Shown here: positions 15,855 to 24,115 of the stretch, piece after piece
Numbering within the stretch: position 1 is the first letter of the stretch
Layout of the letters: each line of letters opens with the position of its first letter
Source of the DNA: DATAZK01 sp965199805
Lineage (GTDB): Bacteria; Actinomycetota; Actinomycetes; Frankiales; Frankiaceae
NCBI GenBank assembly: GCA_965199805.1
Contig: CBDATO010000001.1
Location: forward strand, 806,001 to 870,000
Length of the DNA: 64,000 nucleotides
Reading direction: 5' to 3'
Notes under the pieces: model-generated
The model's input: the letters and a program-made list of their open reading frames with translations, nothing else
What the model was told of the DNA's origin: nothing
The model's database searches: none
Position numbers and translations under genes: made by a program

Positions 15855-17405
15855 ATGGCCAGCAGCACCCGAGCCGACCGCATCAGCGCGTCGCGCGAGA
15901 CCGAACGCAAGTACTCCGTCCACGGGCTGTTCGTCCTCCCCGAGCTGACCGATGCGGCCGTCGGCATCGACGCGGCCGTCCCGTTCCCGGAGCAGACGCT
16001 GCGGGCGGTCTACTACGACAGCCCGGACCTGCGACTCGCCCGCGACGGCATCACCCTGCGCCACCGCACCGGCGACGGTCCCGCCCGGTGGACGCTGAAG
16101 CTGCCGTCGGAGGAGAGCTCGTCGGCGGGTCTGTCGCGCGACGAGATCGAGGTCGTCGGCACCGGGCGTGAGGTGCCGCCCGAGCTCGGCGGGCTGCTGA
16201 CCGGCTGGCTGCGCGGGGTCGAGCTGGCCCCGGTGGCCACGCTGCGCACCGCGCGCACCGTGCTCATGCTGCGCAGCGCCGACGGCGCCGACCTGCTCGA
16301 GGTCGTCGACGACACGGTGTCGGTGCAGGAGGGCCGGCGGGTGGTGTCGCGCTTCCGCGAGATCGAGGTGGAGGTCAAGGCGGTTGACGGCCTCGTCCCG
16401 GACGGCGTCTTCGAGGCGGTGACCGACAAGCTGGCCGCGGCCGGTGCGTCGCCGGGCGAGCAGCTGCCCAAGGTCGTCCGCGCGCTCGGCCCGCGCGCCG
16501 TGGCGCCGCCGGAGCTGCCCGTGGCGAGCACCGTGCGCTCCTCCGACCCGGCCCGCGAGCTGGTCGCCGCTTCCTTGCGCATCGGCACCCGCCGGCTGCT
16601 GCTGGCCGACGTCGGTGTCCGCCGCCACGAGGAGGACGCCGTCCACCAGATGCGCGTCGCCTGCCGCCGGATGCGCAGCGACCTCAAGACCTTCCGCCCG
16701 CTCGTCGAGCCGCTGTGGGGCGAGGCGCTGCGCGCCGAGCTGAGCTGGCTCGCCGGCTGCCTGGGCGACGCGCGTGATCTCGAGGTGCTCCGCGAGCGGC
16801 TCGGCAAGATGGTGCGCGGCGGCACGCCGGAGTACGACCTCGACGCGTTTGCGCGCATCGACGCCATCCTCGCGGCACGTGAGGAGGTGGCCCTCGACGC
16901 CGGCGCCGACGCGCTCGCCAGCGACCGTTACCTACGGCTGCTCGACGTGCTGGTCGACGCCGCGCGCAACCCGGTGACCACCGAGCTCGCCGACGAGTCC
17001 TGCTCCAAGGCGCTCCCCGGCCTGGTGCGGGCCGCGTGGAACACGATGTCGAAGCGGGCCCGCAAGCTCGACGACACCTCCGACGCCTCCCCCGACGACG
17101 AGTGGCACGAGGCCCGTATCAAGGCCAAGCAGGCGCGCTACGCCGCCGAGGCGGTCAGCGACGTGCTCGGCAAGCCGGCCCAGCGGATGGCGGCGGCCGC
17201 CAAATCCGTCCAGGAGGTGCTCGGTGAACACCAGGACGCGGCGATCGCGGCCGACACCATGAACGCCCTGGGCCAGGCCCACACCGACGACGGGCTGGTG
17301 TGCCTGACGGCCGGCCGGCTCGTGCAGGCCAACCGGTGCGCGGTCAGCGACAGCAGGCGTGCGTTCGCGCCCGCCTGGAAGTCGGCGCGCAAAGCCGTAG
17401 GTTAG
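15855..17405 (+). CDS. CYTH-CHAD domain protein, probable polyphosphate-associated
   Basis: A 516-residue protein with an N-terminal CYTH (triphosphate tunnel) domain, including the ExExK motif ETERK at residues 15-19, and a C-terminal CHAD domain rich in conserved histidines and basic helices (VHQMRVACRRMRSDLKTF, LGDARDLEVL, WHEARIKAKQARY). CHAD domains bind inorganic polyphosphate in other organisms, and CYTH enzymes hydrolyse triphosphates. Placement 40 bases after ppk strongly supports a polyphosphate role. Whether it is a phosphatase, a tether or both cannot be told. mutT1 starts four bases after its stop. Confidence 0.92.
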   Translation: MASSTRADRISASRETERKYSVHGLFVLPELTDAAVGIDAAVPFPEQTLRAVYYDSPDLRLARDGITLRHRTGDGPARWTLKLPSEESSSAGLSRDEIEVVGTGREVPPELGGLLTGWLRGVELAPVATLRTARTVLMLRSADGADLLEVVDDTVSVQEGRRVVSRFREIEVEVKAVDGLVPDGVFEAVTDKLAAAGASPGEQLPKVVRALGPRAVAPPELPVASTVRSSDPARELVAASLRIGTRRLLLADVGVRRHEEDAVHQMRVACRRMRSDLKTFRPLVEPLWGEALRAELSWLAGCLGDARDLEVLRERLGKMVRGGTPEYDLDAFARIDAILAAREEVALDAGADALASDRYLRLLDVLVDAARNPVTTELADESCSKALPGLVRAAWNTMSKRARKLDDTSDASPDDEWHEARIKAKQARYAAEAVSDVLGKPAQRMAAAAKSVQEVLGEHQDAAIAADTMNALGQAHTDDGLVCLTAGRLVQANRCAVSDSRRAFAPAWKSARKAVG

Positions 17406-17409
17406 CGCC

Positions 17410-18405
17410 GTGCCGCGAAAAGGGAAGTCGCGCCAACCGGCGCCGCGCAAGAGCTCGCGCCGGACGCCCGAGCCGCGGGTCACCCGTGTCGGCGGCCAGG
17501 GCAACGCCAAGGTGCTCGCCGCCGGCGGACTGCTCTGGCGCGGCGACACCGACACCCCGGGCACCGAGCGCACCGTCGCGGTCGTGCACCGGCCGAAGTA
17601 CGACGACTGGTCGCTGCCGAAGGGCAAGGTCGACGACGGCGAGCAGCTGATCGTGACGGCGCGGCGCGAGGTCTGCGAGGAGACGGGGGCGTCCGCGTAC
17701 TGCGGGCAGGTCGTCGGCGAGCAGCGCTACCGCGTGGCCGCCGGGCCGAAGTACGTCCGCTACTGGGCCATGCGTGACACCGGCGGCACGTTCGCCGAGC
17801 AGGACGAGGTCGACGTCGTGCGCTGGCTGCCGCTCAAGCGTGCGCTCCGCACGCTGTCCTACGACCACGACCGCCAGCTCGCCCAGCGCTTCGCCGACAC
17901 CCCGGCGGCCACCGCGACGGTGCTGCTGGTGCGCCACGGCAAGGCCGGCCAGAAGAAGCGCTGGAAGGGCGACGACACCCTGCGCCCGCTCGACACCGAC
18001 GGCAAGGAGCAGGCCGGACGGATCTCCGTGGTGGCGCCCTGCTACGGGCCCGCCCGCATCCTCGCCGCCGACCTCGTGCGCTGCTGCGACACCGTGCGCG
18101 GCGTGAGCGTCGAGACCGGCGTCCCGCTCGAGCTGGAGCCGCGGCTCGCCGGCGCCCGCTACTCCGCCGACCCGCAGGCCACGGTGGATCTCGTCCGCGA
18201 GCTGGTCGCGCAGGGCGGCACCTCGGTGCTGTGCAGCCAGGGCGAGGTCATCCCCGACCTGATCCAGCGGCTCGCCAACCACTCGTCGGTACGCCTGCGC
18301 CGCGCCCCCGCCCGCAAGGGCAGCGTGTGGGCGCTGTCGTTCGCCCACGGAGCGCTGCTGTCCGCCGACTACGACCCCGACCTGCGGCCCGCGACCCCGC
18401 ACTGA
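17410..18405 (+). CDS. mutT1: MutT1-type NUDIX hydrolase fused to a histidine phosphatase domain
   Basis: A 331-residue two-domain protein. The NUDIX box (GX5EX7REUXEEXGU) spans residues 72-94, and a SixA-like histidine phosphatase domain starts with LLVRHG (R176-H177-G178). Mycobacterial MutT1 has this architecture and sanitises 8-oxo-GTP and diadenosine polyphosphates. A basic N-terminal tail (about 25 residues) precedes the NUDIX domain. GTG start at 17410, four bases after the CHAD gene; the last gene of a cofC-ppk-CHAD-mutT1 operon, converging on leuD with only 11 bases between. Confidence 0.93.
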   Translation: MPRKGKSRQPAPRKSSRRTPEPRVTRVGGQGNAKVLAAGGLLWRGDTDTPGTERTVAVVHRPKYDDWSLPKGKVDDGEQLIVTARREVCEETGASAYCGQVVGEQRYRVAAGPKYVRYWAMRDTGGTFAEQDEVDVVRWLPLKRALRTLSYDHDRQLAQRFADTPAATATVLLVRHGKAGQKKRWKGDDTLRPLDTDGKEQAGRISVVAPCYGPARILAADLVRCCDTVRGVSVETGVPLELEPRLAGARYSADPQATVDLVRELVAQGGTSVLCSQGEVIPDLIQRLANHSSVRLRRAPARKGSVWALSFAHGALLSADYDPDLRPATPH

Positions 18406-18416
18406 GTTTTGAGCGG

Positions 18417-19004
18417 TCAGACGGTGACCGGCAGCCAGCTCGGGCGGTGCGCCTCGAACGCCGAGATCGCGTCGTCCTGCTGCAGCGTCAGCGCGATGTC
18501 GTCGAGCCCGTTGAGCAGCCGGTGACGTACGCCCTCGTCGATGTCGAACGGCTGCACGATGCCGGCCCCGCGCACCTCGCGCTTCTCCAGGTCGACCGTG
18601 ATCGGCGTGGAGGGGTCCTGCTCGACCGCGGTCATCAACTGCTCGACGACCGCCTCCGGCAGCTGCACCGGCAGGAAGCCGTTCTTGTACGAGTTGCCGC
18701 GGAAGATGTCGGCGAACTGGCTCGAGAGCACGGCGTGGAAGCCGTAGTCGGTGAGCGCCCAGACGGCGTGCTCCCGCGAGGAGCCGGTGCCGAAGTTCGT
18801 GCCGGCGAGCAGCACGGTGGCACCCGCGTAACGGGGGTTGTTGAGCACGAACTCCGGGTCGTTGCGCCAGGCGCTGAACAGACCGGCGCCGAAGCCGGTG
18901 CGCTCGACCCGCTTCAGCCACACCGCGGGGATGATCTGGTCGGTGTCGACATCGCTGCGCCGCAGGGGCACCGCGGTGCCGGTGTGCACGGTGAACGCGT
19001 TCAT
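18417..19004 (-). CDS. leuD: 3-isopropylmalate dehydratase small subunit
   Basis: LeuD forms the swivelling domain of isopropylmalate isomerase in leucine synthesis, and with CimA also serves citramalate isomerisation. The 195-residue protein has the family's VPLRRSDVDTDQIIPAVWLKR, GTNFGTGSSREHAVWAL and FRGNSYKNGFLPV blocks. The ATG at 19004 lies two bases after the leuC stop. Length is normal. Confidence 0.97.
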   Translation of the reverse strand: MNAFTVHTGTAVPLRRSDVDTDQIIPAVWLKRVERTGFGAGLFSAWRNDPEFVLNNPRYAGATVLLAGTNFGTGSSREHAVWALTDYGFHAVLSSQFADIFRGNSYKNGFLPVQLPEAVVEQLMTAVEQDPSTPITVDLEKREVRGAGIVQPFDIDEGVRHRLLNGLDDIALTLQQDDAISAFEAHRPSWLPVTV

Positions 19005-19006
19005 GT

Positions 19007-20401
19007 CTACAGCTCCTCGGGGGTCGCGAAGTGGCCGGCGACGGCCGTGGCCGCGGCGACGGCGGGTGACACCAGGTGGGTACGCCCGCCGGCACCCTGA
19101 CGGCCTTCGAAGTTGCGGTTGGACGTGCTGGCCGAGCGCTCGCCCGGGGCCAGCGTGTCGGGGTTCATCCCGAGGCACATCGAGCAGCCCGCGCTGCGCC
19201 ACTCGGCGCCCGCGTCCGTGAAGACCTTGTCGAGGCCCTCCTTCTCGGCCTGCAGCTTCACCAGCATGGAGCCCGGCACGATCAGCGTGCGTACCGTCGA
19301 TGCCACCTGCCGGCCCTCGAGCACCTTGGCGGCGGCCCGCAGATCCTCGATGCGGCCGTTGGTGCACGAGCCGACGAAGACCGTGTCGACGGAGATGTCG
19401 CGGATCCGCGTACCGGCCTCGAGGCCCATGTACGCGAGCGCCCGCTCCGCCGCCCCGCGCTGGCCGGCGTCGGCGAAGGACGCCGGGTCCGGCACGACGC
19501 TGTCCAGGGTGGTGCCCTGCGCCGGGTTGGTGCCCCACGTGACGAAGGGCTTGAGGCCCGCCGCGTCGATGGTGATCTCGGTGTCGAAGACGGCGTCGTC
19601 GTCGGTCTGCAGCTCACGCCAGGCCGCGACGGCCTCGTCCCACGCCGCGCCCTTCGGCGCGTGCGGACGGCCCTTGACGTAGGCGAAGGTCGTCTCGTCG
19701 GGGGCGATGAGCCCGGCGCGGGCGCCGGCCTCGATGCTCATGTTGCAGACCGTCATGCGGCCTTCCATCGACAGCCCGCGGATGGCGCTGCCGCGGTACT
19801 CGATGATGTGGCCCTGGCCGCCGCCGGTGCCGATCTCGGCGATGATCGCGAGCACGATGTCCTTGGCCGTCACGCCGACGGGCAGCTCGCCCTCGACGTT
19901 GACCGCCATCATCTTCGGCCGCAGGTTGGGCAACGTCTGCGTGGCCATGACGTGCTCGACCTCGCTGGTGCCGATGCCGAACGCGATGGCGCCGAAGGCC
20001 CCGTGCGTCGAGGTGTGCGAGTCGCCGCAGACCACCGTCATGCCGGGCTGGGTCAGGCCGAGCTGCGGGCCGACGACGTGCACGATGCCCTGACCCGGGT
20101 CGTTCATCGGGTAGAGCCGCACGCCGAACTCGGCGCAGTTCTTGCGCAGCGTCTCGACCTGGGTACGGCTCACCGGGTCGGCGATCGGCACCAGGGTGTC
20201 GGTGGTGGGGACGTTGTGGTCCTCCGTCGCCAGCGTCAGGTCGGGCCGGCGCAGCTTGCGCTTCGTCAGCCGCAGCCCGTCGAACGCCTGCGGCGAGGTG
20301 ACCTCGTGCACGAGGTGGAGATCGATGTACAGGAGGTCCGTGCCGTCCGTCGAACCGACGACATGCGTATCCCAGACCTTGTCGGCGAGCGTTCGCCCCA
20401 T
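19007..20401 (-). CDS. leuC: 3-isopropylmalate dehydratase large subunit
   Basis: LeuC carries the [4Fe-4S] cluster of isopropylmalate isomerase. From ATG 20401 it is 464 residues, as usual. The cluster cysteines are in VGSCTNGRIEDL and CSMCLGMNPD; the aconitase signature VCGDSHTSTHGAFGA is present. The frame stays open upstream into the divergent regulator gene, but the family start MGRTLADKVWDTHVV fixes the ATG, which has AGGGAG before it. It shares a 30-base divergent control region with the IclR-type regulator. Confidence 0.97.
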   Translation of the reverse strand: MGRTLADKVWDTHVVGSTDGTDLLYIDLHLVHEVTSPQAFDGLRLTKRKLRRPDLTLATEDHNVPTTDTLVPIADPVSRTQVETLRKNCAEFGVRLYPMNDPGQGIVHVVGPQLGLTQPGMTVVCGDSHTSTHGAFGAIAFGIGTSEVEHVMATQTLPNLRPKMMAVNVEGELPVGVTAKDIVLAIIAEIGTGGGQGHIIEYRGSAIRGLSMEGRMTVCNMSIEAGARAGLIAPDETTFAYVKGRPHAPKGAAWDEAVAAWRELQTDDDAVFDTEITIDAAGLKPFVTWGTNPAQGTTLDSVVPDPASFADAGQRGAAERALAYMGLEAGTRIRDISVDTVFVGSCTNGRIEDLRAAAKVLEGRQVASTVRTLIVPGSMLVKLQAEKEGLDKVFTDAGAEWRSAGCSMCLGMNPDTLAPGERSASTSNRNFEGRQGAGGRTHLVSPAVAAATAVAGHFATPEEL

Positions 20402-20411
20402 TCTCACTCCC

Positions 20412-20427
20412 TGAGACGGTAGTTTCA
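20412..20427. promoter_or_regulatory. candidate NdgR operator between leuC and the IclR regulator
   Basis: An imperfect inverted repeat TGAGAC-GGTA-GTTTCA fills the middle of the 30-base gap between the two divergent start codons (20401 and 20432). Five of six bases in each arm match. In streptomycetes the IclR protein NdgR/AreB binds the equivalent leuC-ndgR intergenic region; the same arrangement here makes this the likely operator. It would sit between the leuC promoter and its ribosome-binding site. Confidence 0.55.
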
Positions 20428-20431
20428 CGTC

Positions 20432-21118
20432 GTGGAATACGATAGCGGAGTCGGCGTCCTGGACAAAGCGGTTCGCGTACTTGATGCGCTGGCTGCCGGG
20501 CCGGCGGCACTCGCGGAGCTCGTGACCCGCACCGGACTCCCGCGCGCCACCGCGCATCGCCTGGCCGTGGCCCTCGAGGTGCATCGGCTCGTCGCCCGTG
20601 ATCCCGAAGGCCGCTTCCTGCTGGGGCCGCGCATCGCGCTCACCGATCCGCTCGCGTCCGCCGCGCACCCGATCATGGAGGCGCTGAGGGACGAGACCGG
20701 GGAGAGCGCGGCGCTCTACATCCGCACCGGCCCGGATGCCCGGCGCTGCATCGCGGCTGCCGACCGGGCCAGCGGGCTGCGCGACACCGTGCCGGTCGGC
20801 GCCGTCCTGCCGATGACGGCGGGCTCGGCGGCCCATGTCTTCCTGGCCGCCACCGGCGAGGCGCTGCCCGCAGGCGCGGCCTTCGGTCAGGCGCAGGTCG
20901 ACGAGGTACGGGCGCTCGGCTACGGCGCGAGCGTCGCCGAGCGCGAGGCGGGCCTCGCCTCGGTCAGTGCCCCCGTACGCGATGCCGCCGGCGGCGTCAT
21001 CGCCGCCATCTCCGTCTCCGGGCCGGTGGAGCGCCTCACCCGCGACCCGGGCCGGCGCTTCGGGCCGGCTCTCGTGGCGGCGGCGAGCCGGCTGCAGGCG
21101 GCGCTGGCGTCCCGCTGA
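20432..21118 (+). CDS. ndgR: IclR-family regulator, NdgR/AreB type
   Basis: A 228-residue regulator with an N-terminal winged helix-turn-helix (VGVLDKAVRVLDALAAGPAALAEL, RATAHRLAVALEVHRLV) and the IclR effector domain (SAALYIRTG, SGLRDTVPVG, SVSAPVRDAAGGVIAAISVSGP). Sequence and position opposite leuC match NdgR of Streptomyces, which controls leucine and other amino acid genes. GTG start at 20432 with no clear Shine-Dalgarno, so the message may be leaderless. Its last 83 bases overlap the convergent Pr6Pr gene. Confidence 0.92.
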   Translation: MEYDSGVGVLDKAVRVLDALAAGPAALAELVTRTGLPRATAHRLAVALEVHRLVARDPEGRFLLGPRIALTDPLASAAHPIMEALRDETGESAALYIRTGPDARRCIAAADRASGLRDTVPVGAVLPMTAGSAAHVFLAATGEALPAGAAFGQAQVDEVRALGYGASVAEREAGLASVSAPVRDAAGGVIAAISVSGPVERLTRDPGRRFGPALVAAASRLQAALASR

Positions 21119-21794
21119 CGAGCTGGTCACCGACGCGCGGGTTGCGGGGCAGCCGGCTGTCGAGCCACATGAAGAGCGCGCCCATGCCGACGAGGAAGAG
21201 ACAGACGCCGACCCCGTTGCGCACGGCGGTGCCGTAGCCAAGCTTCACCACGTCGACGAACGGATACGGGTACCAGTCGCTGGCCGCCCCGTGGGCGAAG
21301 CTGTACCCGACGTAGAGCACCGGCCAGATCAGCGAGAGCAGCAGCGTGTTGTCGGTGATGCGTGGCCTCGGCCCGAAGACGAGCCAGCCGAGCACCGCGG
21401 CGCTGGGCACGATGTAGTGCACGATCGCGTTCGTGACCGCGCCGGCGCCGCTCAGGTTCACCACGCCGCGCAGCAGCGTCGTGTAGACGAGCCCGGTGAC
21501 GGCGATGCCGAAGAGCGCCTCCAGCCGGATCACGCGGAAGACCTTGCCGTCGCGGAACGGGTCGGCCGCGAGCCACAGCGAGACGACCGCGACCAGGATG
21601 TTCGACTGGATCGTGAAGTAGCTGAAGAACCGGATGACGAGGGTGCCCGTGCCCGGCAAGGGGCCGGCGGACGCGGCCAGCACGTCGGTCTGCTGGATGA
21701 CCAGCACCAGCTGCCAGACGATGCCGACCACCGCGATGACGCCGAGCAGCAGATGGAAGCCGGCCGCCGTACGCCGGCTTCGGATGTCGATCAC
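21036..21794 (-). CDS. Pr6Pr-family integral membrane protein
   Basis: A 252-residue protein with about six hydrophobic helices (for example LLLGVIAVVGIVWQLVLVI, FFSYFTIQSNILVAVVSLWLA, YIVPSAAVLGWLVFG) and the Pr6Pr/FAR-17a-like segments FTIQSNIL and YPYPFVDV. Function is unknown. The GTG start at 21794 overlaps the PP2C phosphatase stop as GTGA. The proline-rich C-terminal tail (about 25 residues) is encoded antisense to the 3' end of the regulator gene; the true end might be affected by that overlap, but no earlier stop exists. Confidence 0.85.
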   Translation of the reverse strand: MIDIRSRRTAAGFHLLLGVIAVVGIVWQLVLVIQQTDVLAASAGPLPGTGTLVIRFFSYFTIQSNILVAVVSLWLAADPFRDGKVFRVIRLEALFGIAVTGLVYTTLLRGVVNLSGAGAVTNAIVHYIVPSAAVLGWLVFGPRPRITDNTLLLSLIWPVLYVGYSFAHGAASDWYPYPFVDVVKLGYGTAVRNGVGVCLFLVGMGALFMWLDSRLPRNPRVGDQLVSGTPAPPAAGSPPPREPARSAGPGRG

Positions 21795-22729
21795 GTTCGC
21801 ACCGTAGCCGGGTCGGTCGGCGGATCCAGCACGTCGATGACGATGATGCTGATGTCGTCGGGCTTGGCGCGCGGCTCGACCGACGGGTCGCGCAGGCTCC
21901 GCTCGTACGCCGCGTCGGCCAGGGCGGTGGCCGTCGGCTGCGCCCCGTCGCGCCGGGCCAGCACCGCCAGGATCTCGGAGCGGTCGAGGTTGTCGTGCAC
22001 CCCGTCGCTGTCGACCACCAGCCGGTCGCCCGGCATCAGCCGCAGCGCGTAGAAGCGGGCGTCGGCGTGGCCGTACCCGTTGAGCGCACTCGAGATGAGG
22101 TTGCGGTGGGTGAAGGCGACCCGGTCGAGCGGGTCCTCCAGCTCCTCGAGGTGGCGGATCTGGTCGAGCCGGTCCTGCCGGGCCTTGGCGAGCGGCGGGT
22201 CGTCGTCGTTGAAGTACGAGTGGTCGAGGCTGATGACGAACAGCTCGCCCCCGCGTACGAGCGCGACCCTGCTGTCGCCCAGCGTGGCGGCGACGCCCAC
22301 CAGGTCCGGCGGCGCGAGGCCCGGCGGCCGGAAGATGAACAGCACGGCCGCGGTGGTCGCGCTCGGGGCCGGCCCCGGCTGCGACTCGTTGTGCCGGGCG
22401 ATCGTCTCGTCCGCCGCCGCCAGCGCACCGGCCAGCAGGTCGTGCGCCTGGGCGACCGTGGTCGGAGGTGCCAGGTGGCCCGCGACCCAGTCGTGCACGG
22501 CCGCGACGGCGAGCGTCGCGACCTCGGCGCCACCGCCGGGCGCCCCGACCCCGTCGAACACCCCGAAAAGGCGCATGCCGAGGCTGATCAGCGTGCGGTC
22601 CTCCATGTGGAGGTCGTGCCCCGAGTAGCCGACCCGCAGCTCGCCGGTGCGCAGCAGCCGGGCCGTGGCGGACCCCCAGGGCTGCGTCTCATCCGACGGC
22701 GGCTCGAAGGCTCCCGGCGCGCTGCCCAT
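21791..22729 (-). CDS. PP2C-family serine/threonine phosphatase
   Basis: A 312-residue PPM/PP2C phosphatase with metal-binding FGVFDGVGAPGGG (D59-G60), LGDSRVALVRGG, VDSDGVHDNLDRSEI and the terminal KPDDISIIVIDV. HMEDR near residue 42 supplies the first acidic ligand position. There is no membrane helix, so it is cytosolic. It is coupled by a 4-base overlap to the Pr6Pr membrane protein. Substrate is unknown. A 72-residue protein gene precedes it by 45 bases on the same strand. Confidence 0.9.
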   Translation of the reverse strand: MGSAPGAFEPPSDETQPWGSATARLLRTGELRVGYSGHDLHMEDRTLISLGMRLFGVFDGVGAPGGGAEVATLAVAAVHDWVAGHLAPPTTVAQAHDLLAGALAAADETIARHNESQPGPAPSATTAAVLFIFRPPGLAPPDLVGVAATLGDSRVALVRGGELFVISLDHSYFNDDDPPLAKARQDRLDQIRHLEELEDPLDRVAFTHRNLISSALNGYGHADARFYALRLMPGDRLVVDSDGVHDNLDRSEILAVLARRDGAQPTATALADAAYERSLRDPSVEPRAKPDDISIIVIDVLDPPTDPATVRT

Positions 22730-22774
22730 GGACGAACGGTAGCCGGTTGATCAACCGACGGGCTGTCCGTCGCG

Positions 22775-22993
22775 TCAGTGCTGCTCGAAATCGGGAGCGC
22801 GGTGGGCGCCCCCGCCGTTCACCGCCTCGGCGGGCTTCGGGTCACCGGACCTGGGCTCGCCGAACAGGCCGAGCATCTCCACCGCCCCCACACCCGCGAG
22901 CACCGCCGCGGCGTCGGAGAGCCGATGCGTACGCACCATCTCCACCGCGAGCTTGCGCAGCCTGTCGATCACGGACTCGATCGTTTCCCCCAT
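22775..22993 (-). CDS. small protein of unknown function (72 aa)
   Basis: I do not recognise this protein. It is helical and amphipathic in the first 50 residues (MGETIESVIDRLRKLAVEMV) and ends in a Gly/Pro/Ala-rich tail. Codon third positions are nearly all G or C, as in neighbouring real genes, which favours coding. The ATG at 22993 has no Shine-Dalgarno, but TAGGTT eight bases upstream could be a -10 box for a leaderless message. It lies upstream of the PP2C gene on the same strand. Confidence 0.5.
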   Translation of the reverse strand: MGETIESVIDRLRKLAVEMVRTHRLSDAAAVLAGVGAVEMLGLFGEPRSGDPKPAEAVNGGGAHRAPDFEQH

Positions 22994-23057
22994 GCATCCG
23001 CAACCTAGCGGGGCCGGCGCGTCACCGGGCAGGATTCCTGCAGCTCACGCGGTGTAT

Positions 23058-23071
23058 CCGAACCAATTCGG
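23058..23071. promoter_or_regulatory. small palindrome in the 207-base gap upstream of the 72-aa gene
   Basis: CCGAA-CCAA-TTCGG is a perfect five-base inverted repeat in a locally less GC-rich stretch, flanked by GTAT on the left and GTAC on the right. It lies about 65 bases upstream of the 72-residue gene and about 130 bases beyond the SDR stop. It could be an operator. No other feature is visible in 22994-23200. Confidence 0.3.
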
Positions 23072-23200
23072 TACGGCGCCTCAAGTCGCGCCGCCGGGGC
23101 TGCCGAAGCCACCAAAGGCTCCGCCGTGCCTCTCCCCCGGGTGGTGCGGCGGAGTCCCCGTGGCACCGTCCTGCCGACGGCTCGGAGGTCTCCGAAGACG

Positions 23201-24115
23201 TCAGTGGCGGACGGAGACCTCGGGCACCCGGCCGTCGATGTCGGTGAAGCCGAACTCGCGCGCGAGGCCCGCGGTCGTGAACGCCTTGCCGGTGCGGGCG
23301 GCGAGGCCCGCGTCACCGGTAAGAGCGGTACCGGTAAGCGCCACGACGCCACGCCCGACGAACCGCGGCGACTCGGCCGCGCCCAGGTCGAGACGGCCCT
23401 CGCCCGGCAGCTCGATGTAGATCTGGTCGCCGTCGTGCGTCGCAGCCGCGTCGAGCATCTCGTTGCGCACCAGCCCCGGCCATACCGAGACGATCGAGAC
23501 GCCGGTGCCCTCGAGCTCGACCGCCATGTCGGACGTCATCTTGTCGACGGCCGCCTTGCCGACGCCGTAGACCACGTTGTGGGCGTACTGGACCGCGCCC
23601 GAGGACGACACGTTCACGATCAGCCCGCCGCCGGCTGCCAGCAGCAGCGGCGTGCCCAGCACGGCAGCCACGTAGTGCGACCGGGTGCCGACGTTGATGA
23701 TCCGGTCCCACGCCTCGATGGGCAGCTCCCAGTACTTCTTGCCCAACCAGGGGGCCAGCTCGGGAGCGGAGTAGACGTTGTTGACCAGGATGTCGAGCTT
23801 GCCCTGCTCCTGCTTCACCCGGTCGAAGAGCGCGACGACCTGGTCGTCCTGGTGGTGGTCGACGGCGACGGGGATGCCGACGCCTCCCAGCGCCTCGATC
23901 TGGGCGGCGGTCTCGCCGATCGTGCCCGGGATGGCTCCCGGCTCGACGCTGCGACCCGTCAGGTAGACCGTGGCCCCGGCGGCGCCGAGCTCCAGGGCGA
24001 TGCCCTTGCCGATGCTGCGGCTGGCGCCCGTGACGAGGGCGACCTTGCCCGACAGATCGACGCCGGGCGAGACCGAGCCCTCCGCGATGCTGGCTCCGGT
24101 GGCGTCGACGGGCAT
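23201..24115 (-). CDS. short-chain dehydrogenase/reductase (DHRS1-like)
   Basis: A 304-residue SDR with the cofactor motif TGASRSIGKG (residues 29-38), NNVYSAPELAPWLGKKYWEL in place of the plain NNAG block, and the catalytic Ser/Tyr/Lys set in NVSSSGAVQYAHNVVYGVGKAAVDK. The long substrate loop and overall pattern resemble DHRS1-type reductases. The substrate is unknown. ATG 24115 has GAGGAGA seven bases upstream. It stands alone and is divergent from cslA across a 306-base control region. Confidence 0.88.
   Translation of the reverse strand: MPVDATGASIAEGSVSPGVDLSGKVALVTGASRSIGKGIALELGAAGATVYLTGRSVEPGAIPGTIGETAAQIEALGGVGIPVAVDHHQDDQVVALFDRVKQEQGKLDILVNNVYSAPELAPWLGKKYWELPIEAWDRIINVGTRSHYVAAVLGTPLLLAAGGGLIVNVSSSGAVQYAHNVVYGVGKAAVDKMTSDMAVELEGTGVSIVSVWPGLVRNEMLDAAATHDGDQIYIELPGEGRLDLGAAESPRFVGRGVVALTGTALTGDAGLAARTGKAFTTAGLAREFGFTDIDGRVPEVSVRH

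Noticed and set aside
20402..21241. Upstream extension of LeuC through the regulator gene
   Set aside because: The LeuC start MGRTLADKV at 20401 is conserved and has a Shine-Dalgarno; the extension is antisense to the NdgR-type gene.
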